Source of the DNA: Legionella longbeachae
GTDB taxonomy: Bacteria; Pseudomonadota; Gammaproteobacteria; Legionellales; Legionellaceae
Length of the DNA: 64,000 nt
Direction of reading: 5' to 3'
Assembly (NCBI RefSeq): GCF_004283175.1
Contig: NZ_RXNW01000001.1
Location: 310,001 to 374,000, forward strand
The notes beneath the pieces are model-generated. The model did not search any database. It worked only from the letters and a program-made list of their open reading frames with translations, and was not told where the DNA came from. This document shows, piece by piece, positions 27,012 through 35,111 of this stretch (positions within the stretch are counted from its first letter, which is position 1; each line of letters opens with the position of its first letter). The translations under genes were made by a program, and so were the position numbers.

Positions 27012-28282
27012 AATTAAAATTACCTCAATTTGGTTTAGCGTTAACCTCATGTTTTGCTTTTTATATTTCACCAGTGTTCTCTGCTACCCCTAATACGTCA
27101 AATAATTTTAATCAGCAGTTTCAAAAGGAAATCAATGATTATTATGAGAAGTATCATGAAAAGGAAAAATTTACAGCGATTGCCGCCTCAGTATTGATTC
27201 CTCAAAATCGGACAAATAACAAGCAAGAAATTCAAACTGTAGTACATGGTACTATTGGTTATCCTCCTTTATCCCAGCCAATTACTCCAAACAATTTGTT
27301 TGACATTGGCAGTATTACTAAATCATTTACCTCGTTACTATTATTGCAATTGCAAACAGAAAATAAATTAACTTTGGACGATAAATTAGGTAAATGGTTG
27401 CCGCAATACCCAAATTGGAAGGATGTAACTTTACGTCAATTATTAAACATGACTAGTGGCATTCCAAATTATTCTGAAGATAAAGAGTTTTCGAAAAAAA
27501 TGGAGGCTCATTTAGATACAGTTTGGACTGATGAAGAATTACTTGCTTATGCACATCCTGAAAAGCCACTTGTCGCTAAAAAAGAAAATCAATTTGAATA
27601 CTCTAATTCTAATTACATTTTGGCCGCATTGGTTATAGAAAAAGTCACTCAAGATACCTTTGCAAACCAACTAAAGCTACGAATTATTAATAAAGAAAAT
27701 GGGTTAAATAATATGTTTTACCCAGCAGGCCCGGATGGACAAGCGGTTACAAAAGCAATTAAGGATCTAAGGGTCCATGGTTATTATTACGATGAAGAAA
27801 AGGATAAACTGATTGATACAATTGGAAATGACTTGTCTTGGGCTGGTGCAGCTGGAGCTATAGTAGGCAATACTGAAGATGTACTGCATTGGGTGCAATT
27901 GCTTTATCATGGAACCTTAATTAATCCAATTTATAGAGAAAGCTCTTTGGCTGAATTAGAGTCCGTTGTTTCTATGAAAACTGGGAAAACAGTTCCTGAA
28001 GTAACAGAAAATGATCCGCTGGGGTTTGGTTTGGGTGTGGCTTCTTATTACGATAAAGGACTTAAGCAACGTTTTTGGTTCTATGAAGGCAGTACCTTGG
28101 GGTTTAGGTTCACCTATACTTGGCAGCCTTGTAATAATGTGACTACGGTTGTCGCTTTAAATAGCAAAGGGGGAGAGGGAGATCCTGATTCTAAATTGGG
28201 TGATGCAATTAAGCAGGCGAATGTCAATTTATATAAAATTATCTTGAAAACTTATCCTGAATTAAATTGTATTGGTGATTGA
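27008..28282 (+). CDS. Exported beta-lactamase-fold serine hydrolase (class C/PBP-like)
   Basis: A 424-residue protein with a signal peptide (cleavage near VFSA, residue 26) and the class C beta-lactamase/DD-peptidase fold. The catalytic motif SxxK is Ser102-Ile-Thr-Lys105 in DIGSITKSFTSL, and YSN appears in FEYSNSNYILAA. This family covers true lactamases, carboxypeptidases and esterases; nothing here proves antibiotic hydrolysis. The third KTG-like element is not obvious; the segment FYEGSTLGFRF may take its place. It overlaps gltX by 4 bp, an unusual partner for an exported enzyme. Confidence 0.85.
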   Translation: MKLKLPQFGLALTSCFAFYISPVFSATPNTSNNFNQQFQKEINDYYEKYHEKEKFTAIAASVLIPQNRTNNKQEIQTVVHGTIGYPPLSQPITPNNLFDIGSITKSFTSLLLLQLQTENKLTLDDKLGKWLPQYPNWKDVTLRQLLNMTSGIPNYSEDKEFSKKMEAHLDTVWTDEELLAYAHPEKPLVAKKENQFEYSNSNYILAALVIEKVTQDTFANQLKLRIINKENGLNNMFYPAGPDGQAVTKAIKDLRVHGYYYDEEKDKLIDTIGNDLSWAGAAGAIVGNTEDVLHWVQLLYHGTLINPIYRESSLAELESVVSMKTGKTVPEVTENDPLGFGLGVASYYDKGLKQRFWFYEGSTLGFRFTYTWQPCNNVTTVVALNSKGGEGDPDSKLGDAIKQANVNLYKIILKTYPELNCIGD

Positions 28283-28421
28283 TGCTTATTGTATGAATGA
28301 TAAATCACGAGCAAATTTGTAATCAATTGTTACTACAGAGTGTATTAAATAAATACATAATGTGGTTTTTTATTTGTATTTTTGCTAGAATTTGCTCGTT
28401 TAAGGCTAAATATGCTCAATT

Positions 28422-29405
28422 ATGTCAATTATAATTAATTCTAAAACGGATAAATTTTTTATTTCAATCAATAAAAAGGGCGTTCATTCATTTATAATGT
28501 TGGGCATTTATGACCAGAATAGAGCCAGACATTTATTATGCCGTGTCGGAAAATTTGGTGATAATGACGATAAAGAGCCAAATTACGCTTTAGCGATAAA
28601 ATTTCTGTGTAATGCGCTTTTTTATAAGAATAAAGCTAAGCTAGGGGATGAAGGTATTACACGAAATGCTAAAGGATCAACCCCTATAACGTATCAAGCT
28701 TATGATATTACGTATGACCAATATTTGGAATTTATACAAATATTAGAATCGTTACAAACGGATAAAAATAAGTTCTTTTGTTATAAGCCTATGGCCACAA
28801 ACGGCAATGAGATTACCCTGGAGCTTAGCACTGATTTAATTTTTCCTCCTCAATCAAAAAATAAGATCAAAGAAAATGTCAATGAACTACACGTTGGAAA
28901 TACGTGCAGACATTCAGCAATAGCCTTGGTAGAGGCAACACAGCATGCACCAGTCACCTCTATGGTATCTTCATCTTTTTTTATTGGTTTACCTTATAGC
29001 ACTGTATTAGATTATGGTAAACCCAGTGAAAATATTCCATTTTATGTTTTACCTGCTCCTCCCATTACTTTTTCTGAATTAGGACTAACCAAGACAAAAA
29101 TAATTACTAAATTATACCAACGCATGGAACGCATGTTATTGCTTGAAACAAATTCTCAATCGACCCAGGATAAGTTTTTGCGTTTAAAGGAATTGTATTT
29201 GAATATAGTAGGCTCACAGAGACAATTGTCTCTTTCTGAATTACTGCAAAGTATCCAAACCTGGAAACAAGATAATGAATTCATACTTACTGCTTTACGG
29301 AAAAGATATTTTTGGGATTCATTTTTCACCCGAAAATCGGCTACTATGAGTTTAATTGAAGAAGTAGAGCGTGATCTTCAAGTAGCAAAAAAGTATAACT
29401 TTTAG
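28422..29405 (+). CDS. Hypothetical protein, effector candidate
   Basis: A 327-residue soluble protein with no signal peptide. There is a Cys-His pair in VGNTCRHSAIALVEA followed by SSSFFIGLPYSTVLDYG. I associate this pattern with several Legionella proteins that resemble Dot/Icm substrates, but I cannot name the family. The Cys/His pair could be catalytic (a cysteine hydrolase) or structural. The gene is monocistronic between a hydrolase and a glutathione transferase. The C-terminus has several Glu in its last 20 residues (LIEEVERDLQ), an E-block-like feature of Dot/Icm signals. Confidence 0.55.
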   Translation: MSIIINSKTDKFFISINKKGVHSFIMLGIYDQNRARHLLCRVGKFGDNDDKEPNYALAIKFLCNALFYKNKAKLGDEGITRNAKGSTPITYQAYDITYDQYLEFIQILESLQTDKNKFFCYKPMATNGNEITLELSTDLIFPPQSKNKIKENVNELHVGNTCRHSAIALVEATQHAPVTSMVSSSFFIGLPYSTVLDYGKPSENIPFYVLPAPPITFSELGLTKTKIITKLYQRMERMLLLETNSQSTQDKFLRLKELYLNIVGSQRQLSLSELLQSIQTWKQDNEFILTALRKRYFWDSFFTRKSATMSLIEEVERDLQVAKKYNF

Positions 29406-29463
29406 CTTTTTTGGTGTGAGCACATTTATATTGATTATAACGTTTGTCATAAGGAGTTGAAAA

Positions 29464-30066
29464 ATGAAGCTGTATTATACTAAATCCGCATGTTCATTAG
29501 CAGTGCGCATTGTTCTTAATGAGTTAGGGCGTACTTTTCAGGAGGAAGAAGTTGATTTAAAAGCAAAAAGAACAAAAACAGAGGAAAATTATTTAGAGAT
29601 AAATCCTAAAGGTGCTGTTCCTGCGCTTCGTTTAGATAATGGTGATGTCCTTACTGAAAATCAAATTATTCTGCAATACTTGGCAGATACCACACCTGGT
29701 CAAAAGCTTTTAGCCCCTGTAGGTGATCTCATGCGTTATCATACCCTTGAATGGGTCAATTATATTGCAACAGAATTACATAAAACGGTAGGTATGTTTT
29801 TTCATCCTAATTTACAGGAAGAAACAAAAAGTTTGTTTATGTCTCTAGTCATGGCAAGATTGAACTTCATTAATGAACATCTGGCCAAAGGTCCATACTT
29901 AATGGGGGAGCACTTCACTTTACCTGATGCTTATTTATATGTCGTTTTAAGATGGGCCCATTATTTTAAAATGGATCTTTCAGCCTATAAATATTTAGAA
30001 CGGTTTATGAACGTTGTGGGTGATCGTCCAGCTGTTGTGACTTCGTTACAACAAGAAAAACTGTGA
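29464..30066 (+). CDS. Glutathione S-transferase
   Basis: A 200-residue cytoplasmic protein of the bacterial (beta-class-like) glutathione S-transferase family. It has MKLYYTKSACSLAVRIVLNE, where Cys10 and Ser11 sit at the usual catalytic position, and NPKGAVPALRLDNGDVLTE, the glutathione-binding part with the cis-Pro. The C-terminal all-helix domain ends with LPDAYLYVVLRWA. It conjugates or reduces substrates with glutathione and may handle electrophiles. AAGGAG stands upstream of the ATG. A hairpin with an A/T-rich stem follows at 30076-30106. Confidence 0.9.
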   Translation: MKLYYTKSACSLAVRIVLNELGRTFQEEEVDLKAKRTKTEENYLEINPKGAVPALRLDNGDVLTENQIILQYLADTTPGQKLLAPVGDLMRYHTLEWVNYIATELHKTVGMFFHPNLQEETKSLFMSLVMARLNFINEHLAKGPYLMGEHFTLPDAYLYVVLRWAHYFKMDLSAYKYLERFMNVVGDRPAVVTSLQQEKL

Positions 30067-30075
30067 TTTGACGTT

Positions 30076-30106
30076 CGATTTAAAAAAAGTATTCTTTTTT
30101 AAGTCG
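30076..30106 (+). terminator. A/T-rich hairpin after the glutathione transferase gene
   Basis: CGATTTAAAAAAAG pairs with CTTTTTTAAGTCG across a four-base loop, with one extra A and one G-T pair. It lies ten bases after the stop codon and 36 bp before the next start. The stem is weak in GC, so it may be only partly effective. Confidence 0.4.
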
Positions 30107-30141
30107 GGCGCGGTTAGGTTAATTTATTGTCGGAGATAAGC

Positions 30142-31884
30142 GTGTCTGTAAAAGCTGATTTTCAAGGTGGGTTGGATCTTAATTTTTTTGCAAAACGTGA
30201 ATTTGAACCCACCGAAGGTGTGGCGCTTTCAAAACAGGCACCTATTATAGCTCGAAATGCAGCGCGCTTTTTGATGATGGGATGGACTGATTCGTGGACT
30301 CAATTTTTGACCCCAACTGTACTCCATGCTGTTTTTGTAAAACGGGATCATGAGTTATTAAGGGAATTACGCCTTGCTTTTCAGCAAGGCTTTTTTGAAA
30401 TTTTTGAGCAACTAAAAGAAAAAGAACTTACTGAAGAACAAAAAGAACAAGTTCAACTTTATCTAAGTAATTGTTTAACCTTGTTGCCTTACGGTGATTT
30501 AACTCCCTATGAATCAATTAAAATTCCTCAGCACATTGAAGGGAAATGGGAGATGGTTGAATATCAAATTACCCCTATTGAGTTAACAGAAGCATCCGGT
30601 TGGCGACGCTTTTTCATACAGGACAAAGATCGTGTTTTTGCATATGGTTTAGAACCTCTTTTTCAAAAAAGAGCTGAATCTCATTTAATTTTCATGGGCA
30701 CTACTTATCCTGCTGGTCAAGGTTTTGTGCCGCAAATTAATACTGATTCCAAAGGTTTTGAAACGGTAGGTAAATCTTTATATCGAACAGGTCGAGCAAG
30801 AATTCAAGAGTGGTTATCCCGGCAAGAAAATAGTATTCATGTGTGTGGCGTGAGCTTAGGGGGATCGCTAAGTTTATTACTTGCTATCGATCAAGGGAAT
30901 TATAAATTATCGAGAGTTGACGCATTAAATCCTGCAGGACTTCATGATGCTTGGTCTAAAAGTCGATATGACAATTGGGATAGCCTTAATGATAAACCCA
31001 GGGTAGTAGTACAAAAACAGGGGGATGATCCCGTTTCTGCTTTTGGGATTTGGAAAACAGATTGGGACATTTTCCATGTGATTCCGCCTCAAGATAAACG
31101 TGGTCCTATTAGTTTTTGCGATCATTTTCTTAATTATGCTGGTTTTGCAGATACTCAATTTGAGTACATCAAAGCAGAACAAGATAACTCCAAACGTTTG
31201 GCACGTAACTTTTGGCTTTATTCTCTTGGTAGAGGTCTGATTTATTATTGTTTTCTTACACCTTATACTTATTTAGTGCGTCCTTTAATTAACCTGGTGT
31301 CACATAACTGGCTATTGTCAGCGCACATAGCGACATTTTGTATCGCTGCAGGTCTTACGATTGCTGGAATTATACCAGGAATCGTTTTTTTAGGAGTTGC
31401 TGGCGGTTTATTAGCAAGCAGTCTCATTTGTTCCACACTAACCTTTATGAAAAAGGACTCAAAAGAATCCACTACTAAGAATCAGTATGTAGAAAAAGGT
31501 CTTGCAGAGTTACATGATCCATCACTACCAAGAAATCCAAGTCTGGATATCTATAATGAAGATAATGCGGTAGAGGTTGATTTTACTTATCAGCAAATAC
31601 ATACTTATTACCAGCTAATGCGAACCTTGAAAAACAAGAATTTTATTCCATGTGAAGAAAAGGAGAGCAAGCATGTAAAAGGAATAACCAAAAAAGCATT
31701 ACTGGAAAACAGCCAAAATCCAAAATATGCAGATGTAGTTATTTCTTTTAAGGTAACTAAGGCTAAAGCTGCGCACATGCAACATACTTTGTCTTTTGTG
31801 CAAAAGTTAGGTTCTGATAATGAACAATTAAAGTCGATAGTGGAAAAAAGTTATTCAAGCTATCGTATCGGCAAATATGCCTAG
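30142..31884 (+). CDS. Alpha/beta-hydrolase-like protein with membrane hairpin (paralogue 1)
   Basis: A 580-residue protein with a lipase-type nucleophile motif, VCGVSLGGSLSLLLA, at Ser238. It is followed by QGDDPVSAFG and CDHFLNYAGF, which could supply the Asp and His of a Ser-Asp-His triad. Near residues 375-440 it has two hydrophobic stretches separated by Gly, a membrane hairpin missing from its neighbour. A C-terminal Lys-rich block (KESKHVKGITKKALLE) is shared with the neighbour. The start is taken as GTG 30142, with GGAG six bases upstream; a TTG five codons earlier is weaker. Lack of a signal peptide and its duplicated, orphan nature fit a Dot/Icm-delivered lipase or esterase. This is inference. 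Confidence 0.65.
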   Translation: MSVKADFQGGLDLNFFAKREFEPTEGVALSKQAPIIARNAARFLMMGWTDSWTQFLTPTVLHAVFVKRDHELLRELRLAFQQGFFEIFEQLKEKELTEEQKEQVQLYLSNCLTLLPYGDLTPYESIKIPQHIEGKWEMVEYQITPIELTEASGWRRFFIQDKDRVFAYGLEPLFQKRAESHLIFMGTTYPAGQGFVPQINTDSKGFETVGKSLYRTGRARIQEWLSRQENSIHVCGVSLGGSLSLLLAIDQGNYKLSRVDALNPAGLHDAWSKSRYDNWDSLNDKPRVVVQKQGDDPVSAFGIWKTDWDIFHVIPPQDKRGPISFCDHFLNYAGFADTQFEYIKAEQDNSKRLARNFWLYSLGRGLIYYCFLTPYTYLVRPLINLVSHNWLLSAHIATFCIAAGLTIAGIIPGIVFLGVAGGLLASSLICSTLTFMKKDSKESTTKNQYVEKGLAELHDPSLPRNPSLDIYNEDNAVEVDFTYQQIHTYYQLMRTLKNKNFIPCEEKESKHVKGITKKALLENSQNPKYADVVISFKVTKAKAAHMQHTLSFVQKLGSDNEQLKSIVEKSYSSYRIGKYA

Positions 31885-32035
31885 GAAACAATAAATTTCG
31901 AGTGCAGCACAGAAAGTCTTGGAAAAATATTATTTATTGCTTTAAGTTCTCTTTGATAAGAACATGAGCCTAGAGTTTTATCTTTGATAATGAATGAGCC
32001 TAATATTATTAACAAAATGAACACGGAGGTTTATT

Positions 32036-33640
32036 TTGCTTACTGGAACTGTTTTTAAAGGAGGTCTTGACCTAAAGTTTTTTGAACAAATGGAGTTTGA
32101 AGATATAGATGGAGTAGAATCCCCTCACCAGGACGCAATTTTGGCGCGTAATATACTGCGTTTTTTTACAATGGGGTGGACAGAATCCTGGACTCAATTT
32201 TTGACACCATCCGTTTTTTATTCCTTTTTTGTACAGCGTAATTCCAACTTATTAAAGGAAGTACGTTTTGCCATGCAACAAGGTTTTTTGGAACTCTTTA
32301 AGCAGTTATATGGTAAAGATTTGAATTCAGTGCAACATGAGCAGGTTCAACTTTATTTGAGTAACTGTTTGTGCATGCTTCCCTATGGTGATTTAACTCC
32401 TTATGAATCCTTTAAAATTCCTCAGTATATCTCAGGGTATTGGGAATTAGTTGAGTATCAGGTGACTCCAATTGAGCTCACTGCAACATCAGGTTTACGT
32501 AGTTTATTTATATACGACCATGACCGAGTTTTTGCTTATGGCTTGAAGCCTCTCTTTCACAATAATGCAGAATCTCATTTAATTTTTATGGGCACAACTT
32601 ATCCTGCAGGGCAAGGTTTTTTAACTCAAATAAGAACCGATGCGAAGGGAGTTGAATCAGTAGGTTCTTCCTTGTATCAAATGGGTAGAGAAAAGATACA
32701 TAAATGGCTAAATCAGCAGGAAAATACCATTCATGTATGTGGAGTAAGTCTTGGAGGAGCATTAAGTTTATTGCTTGCTATCGATAACGGAAATTACACA
32801 TTATCAAGAATTGATGCGTTAAATCCGCCTGGTCTTTATGAACCTTTATTTAAAAATGAGCATGATTATTGGGATGAATTAGACGAAAAGCCAAAAGTAG
32901 TGATCCAAAAACAAGGTGATGATCCGGTTTCAGCATTTGGACTCTGGAAAAAAGAGTGGGAAATTTTGCTGGTGACGCCACCTAAAAACAAACAGGGACC
33001 TAATGCTTTTTGTGACCATTGTCTCAATTATGCTGGGTTTGCAGATACCGAGTTTAGATATGTTGCTGCAGATTACGATAATTCCAAACGAAAAACATCC
33101 TACAATTTAATCAATGCCCTAGCGAGATCCATTATTTATTATTATTTTTTAGTTCCTTACACTTATTTTTTTCGTCCGATTACTTATTTTGCCTTCAATA
33201 AGTTATTTACAAAAGCTGATAATATGACCTATAAAGAAAACTCTGAACTGGCTAAAATTCATCAGCCCATGCTTTTAAGAAACGCCCCCATGGATATGTA
33301 TCATATTAATAATTCAATCGAAATGAGTCTTACTTACAAACAAATCAATACTTATTATAAAGTGATGCGATGTTTGGTGAAGAAAAAAGAATATATATCG
33401 AATCAAGAATCTGAAAGCAAACATGTTAAAGGTGTGAGTAAAAAGACTTTATTGGAAAAGAGCTTACAATTTCAAGAGTTGGATAGCGTTGTTTCCTTTA
33501 AAGCAACCAAAGCTAAGGCGGCTCATATAAAACATACGCTAACCTTGGTTCATCAGATAGGTATTGATAATCAGGAACACTTAAAACAAATTGTGGGAGA
33601 GAACTATCAGTCATATCTCCTTGGTAAGAGTCAGGGGTAA
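32036..33640 (+). CDS. Alpha/beta-hydrolase-like protein (paralogue 2)
   Basis: A 534-residue protein closely related to the gene before it, over the whole length: both have the GGLDL start, WTQFLTPSV-like and YGDLTPYES blocks, and the nucleophile motif VCGVSLGGALSLLLA at Ser238. The candidate triad residues QGDDPV and CDHCLNYAGF are kept. It lacks most of the hydrophobic hairpin of paralogue 1, which explains its shorter length. TTG is used as the start because GGAGG lies six bases upstream and no in-frame ATG is nearby. It follows paralogue 1 by 151 bp. The pair arose by tandem duplication and then lost or gained the hairpin. Confidence 0.65.
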   Translation: MLTGTVFKGGLDLKFFEQMEFEDIDGVESPHQDAILARNILRFFTMGWTESWTQFLTPSVFYSFFVQRNSNLLKEVRFAMQQGFLELFKQLYGKDLNSVQHEQVQLYLSNCLCMLPYGDLTPYESFKIPQYISGYWELVEYQVTPIELTATSGLRSLFIYDHDRVFAYGLKPLFHNNAESHLIFMGTTYPAGQGFLTQIRTDAKGVESVGSSLYQMGREKIHKWLNQQENTIHVCGVSLGGALSLLLAIDNGNYTLSRIDALNPPGLYEPLFKNEHDYWDELDEKPKVVIQKQGDDPVSAFGLWKKEWEILLVTPPKNKQGPNAFCDHCLNYAGFADTEFRYVAADYDNSKRKTSYNLINALARSIIYYYFLVPYTYFFRPITYFAFNKLFTKADNMTYKENSELAKIHQPMLLRNAPMDMYHINNSIEMSLTYKQINTYYKVMRCLVKKKEYISNQESESKHVKGVSKKTLLEKSLQFQELDSVVSFKATKAKAAHIKHTLTLVHQIGIDNQEHLKQIVGENYQSYLLGKSQG

Positions 33641-33865
33641 ATTGTAACAGGGAAATTACACGCCCATTCACTTAAGGAACTTGCTATTGCTTTTCTAAGC
33701 GCATAGGCGTTAATTTAAGAAAGAATCGACTGCTCTGTGCGACAGCGAGGGGGCTAAAAGAAAAATACTTGCTCGAAATCTCATCTAACAGCATTCCTTT
33801 TAATAGAGATCCCTCTGCTTTCACAGAGGGTGAAAATACTCTTATTTATGAGACTTGCTTTTAAC

Positions 33866-33893
33866 AAGTTGTCTGATTAGATTCAGACAACTT
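33866..33893. terminator. Hairpin after the outer-membrane protein gene
   Basis: Arms 33866-33876 (AAGTTGTCTGA) and 33883-33893 (TCAGACAACTT) pair perfectly over 11 bp with a six-base loop. It begins directly after the stop codon of the minus-strand gene (33895). A second small stem, CCCTCTG/CAGAGGG, lies near 33810-33830. Confidence 0.65.
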
Positions 33894-33894
33894 T

Positions 33895-34551
33895 TCAAAA
33901 GCGATAGATAAGATGTGCTGCAACAGAATAAAGAAAAGGATAATAGGCATCTACCGGACTAAGCTGTGATTCACCATAACCGGCAGTAAAATTTCCAGCT
34001 ATTTCACCCATAATGTGTTCTGTAAAATTATAGTTTACTCCAACAGTAAAAGTAGGCCCAGGGTTCCAATCGTTAACTACAAGATCTCTACGATGAACCC
34101 CCGCGACTCCAGCACCCGAGAAAATTTTCATGTTAGAATGAGGAACAGGTACCATCAATTTACCAATTAAACTGAGTGTTTCGGTATGAGTGGTCAAAGT
34201 TTCAGATCCATCATGAAAAAAACTGAAGAGGCTTAGGGGATCAAAATGAACGTTTGCGTCAGCAAAGTGCATATAACTTGCTTCAATTGCAAAATAATGC
34301 GTAAACTCATATCCTGCCATAACGCCCCAAGCGCTGCCTCCCTCTTCAACTTCTATTGGAGTGGATAACATCAATGCTGCATTTTGATTTTCTTTAGATG
34401 GAACTAAACCATCCCATGTAGTTGATCCATAACCAGCGATGGCACCAAAATAAAAAGGATGGCGCACGGGTGTTTCTTGATGTGCCAAACAAAAAGGCCC
34501 ATACAACGAGAGGCAAACTAATAGTGATAACTTTGATTTTTTGACAAGCAC
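33895..34551 (-). CDS. Outer-membrane beta-barrel protein
   Basis: A 218-residue protein with a Sec signal peptide (ending near FCLAH, residue 24) and alternating hydrophobic strands that end in the aromatic residue of an outer-membrane barrel (HLIYRF). FGAIAGYGSTTWDG and GVMAGYEFTHYFAIEASYMH are typical of small OmpA/OmpW/PagP-like 8-strand barrels. Its role may be structural or in adhesion; no enzyme motif is visible. A hairpin follows the stop codon. Confidence 0.8.
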   Translation of the reverse strand: MLVKKSKLSLLVCLSLYGPFCLAHQETPVRHPFYFGAIAGYGSTTWDGLVPSKENQNAALMLSTPIEVEEGGSAWGVMAGYEFTHYFAIEASYMHFADANVHFDPLSLFSFFHDGSETLTTHTETLSLIGKLMVPVPHSNMKIFSGAGVAGVHRRDLVVNDWNPGPTFTVGVNYNFTEHIMGEIAGNFTAGYGESQLSPVDAYYPFLYSVAAHLIYRF

Positions 34552-34641
34552 AATAAATACTCTAAGAAATTATATTAATTAATCAGAATTTGTGTTGGGC
34601 CTAAGCCCAACTATGAAATGGCGCTTTGCTGAACAAGAAAT

Positions 34642-35001
34642 TTAAAACCTCTCGCATACAGTAGCGCAGCGTATTTTTGTATCAGCATTATGTTGTTCAC
34701 CAGTACCTGACTTATAACATGTCCAGTTAGCAATACAATCTTCAGGCGTGGTTTCCTTTTGAGCTAAGGGTGAGCATGCTTTCTCCAACGTACCATAAAT
34801 ATTTATCATTTGTTTATATAAAAACTGCATGTTTTGACATATGTATGGAGGCAATCCTTTAGCAGTACAATGACAATTTGCAGTTGCTTTAAAAGAAGAG
34901 CAAAAATTTGGGTGATCGATTGGTAACGCTTTACCACAGGCAGCTGAAAAAGTAACAGAGCTAAATATAAATAATAATCCTGCAAAAATTGTTCTTATCA
35001 T
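34642..35001 (-). CDS. Small exported Cys-rich protein
   Basis: A 119-residue protein with a signal peptide (ending near TFSAA, residue 21). The mature part has about ten cysteines, such as NFCSSF, NCHCTAKG, YICQN, KACSP, DCIANWTCYK, RCATVCERF. Their number suggests several disulfides and a stable secreted or periplasmic fold. The family is not recognised. It lies between the barrel gene and the MMPL transporter gene, all on the minus strand. Confidence 0.65.
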   Translation of the reverse strand: MIRTIFAGLLFIFSSVTFSAACGKALPIDHPNFCSSFKATANCHCTAKGLPPYICQNMQFLYKQMINIYGTLEKACSPLAQKETTPEDCIANWTCYKSGTGEQHNADTKIRCATVCERF

Positions 35002-35111
35002 TCTTATTCATCCTCATATAGATTAATAACTGCGGTTACTGTATCAGAAAAATAAGTGTCCTGCAAAAAGAAATCTTTGATGTGTGGATAAGTGAAGCAG
35101 ACTATTAGGCA

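Noticed and set aside
27008-28282. Antibiotic-resistance beta-lactamase
   Set aside because: The fold and SxxK/YSN motifs fit, but this family mostly contains peptidases and esterases; nothing supports a resistance role.
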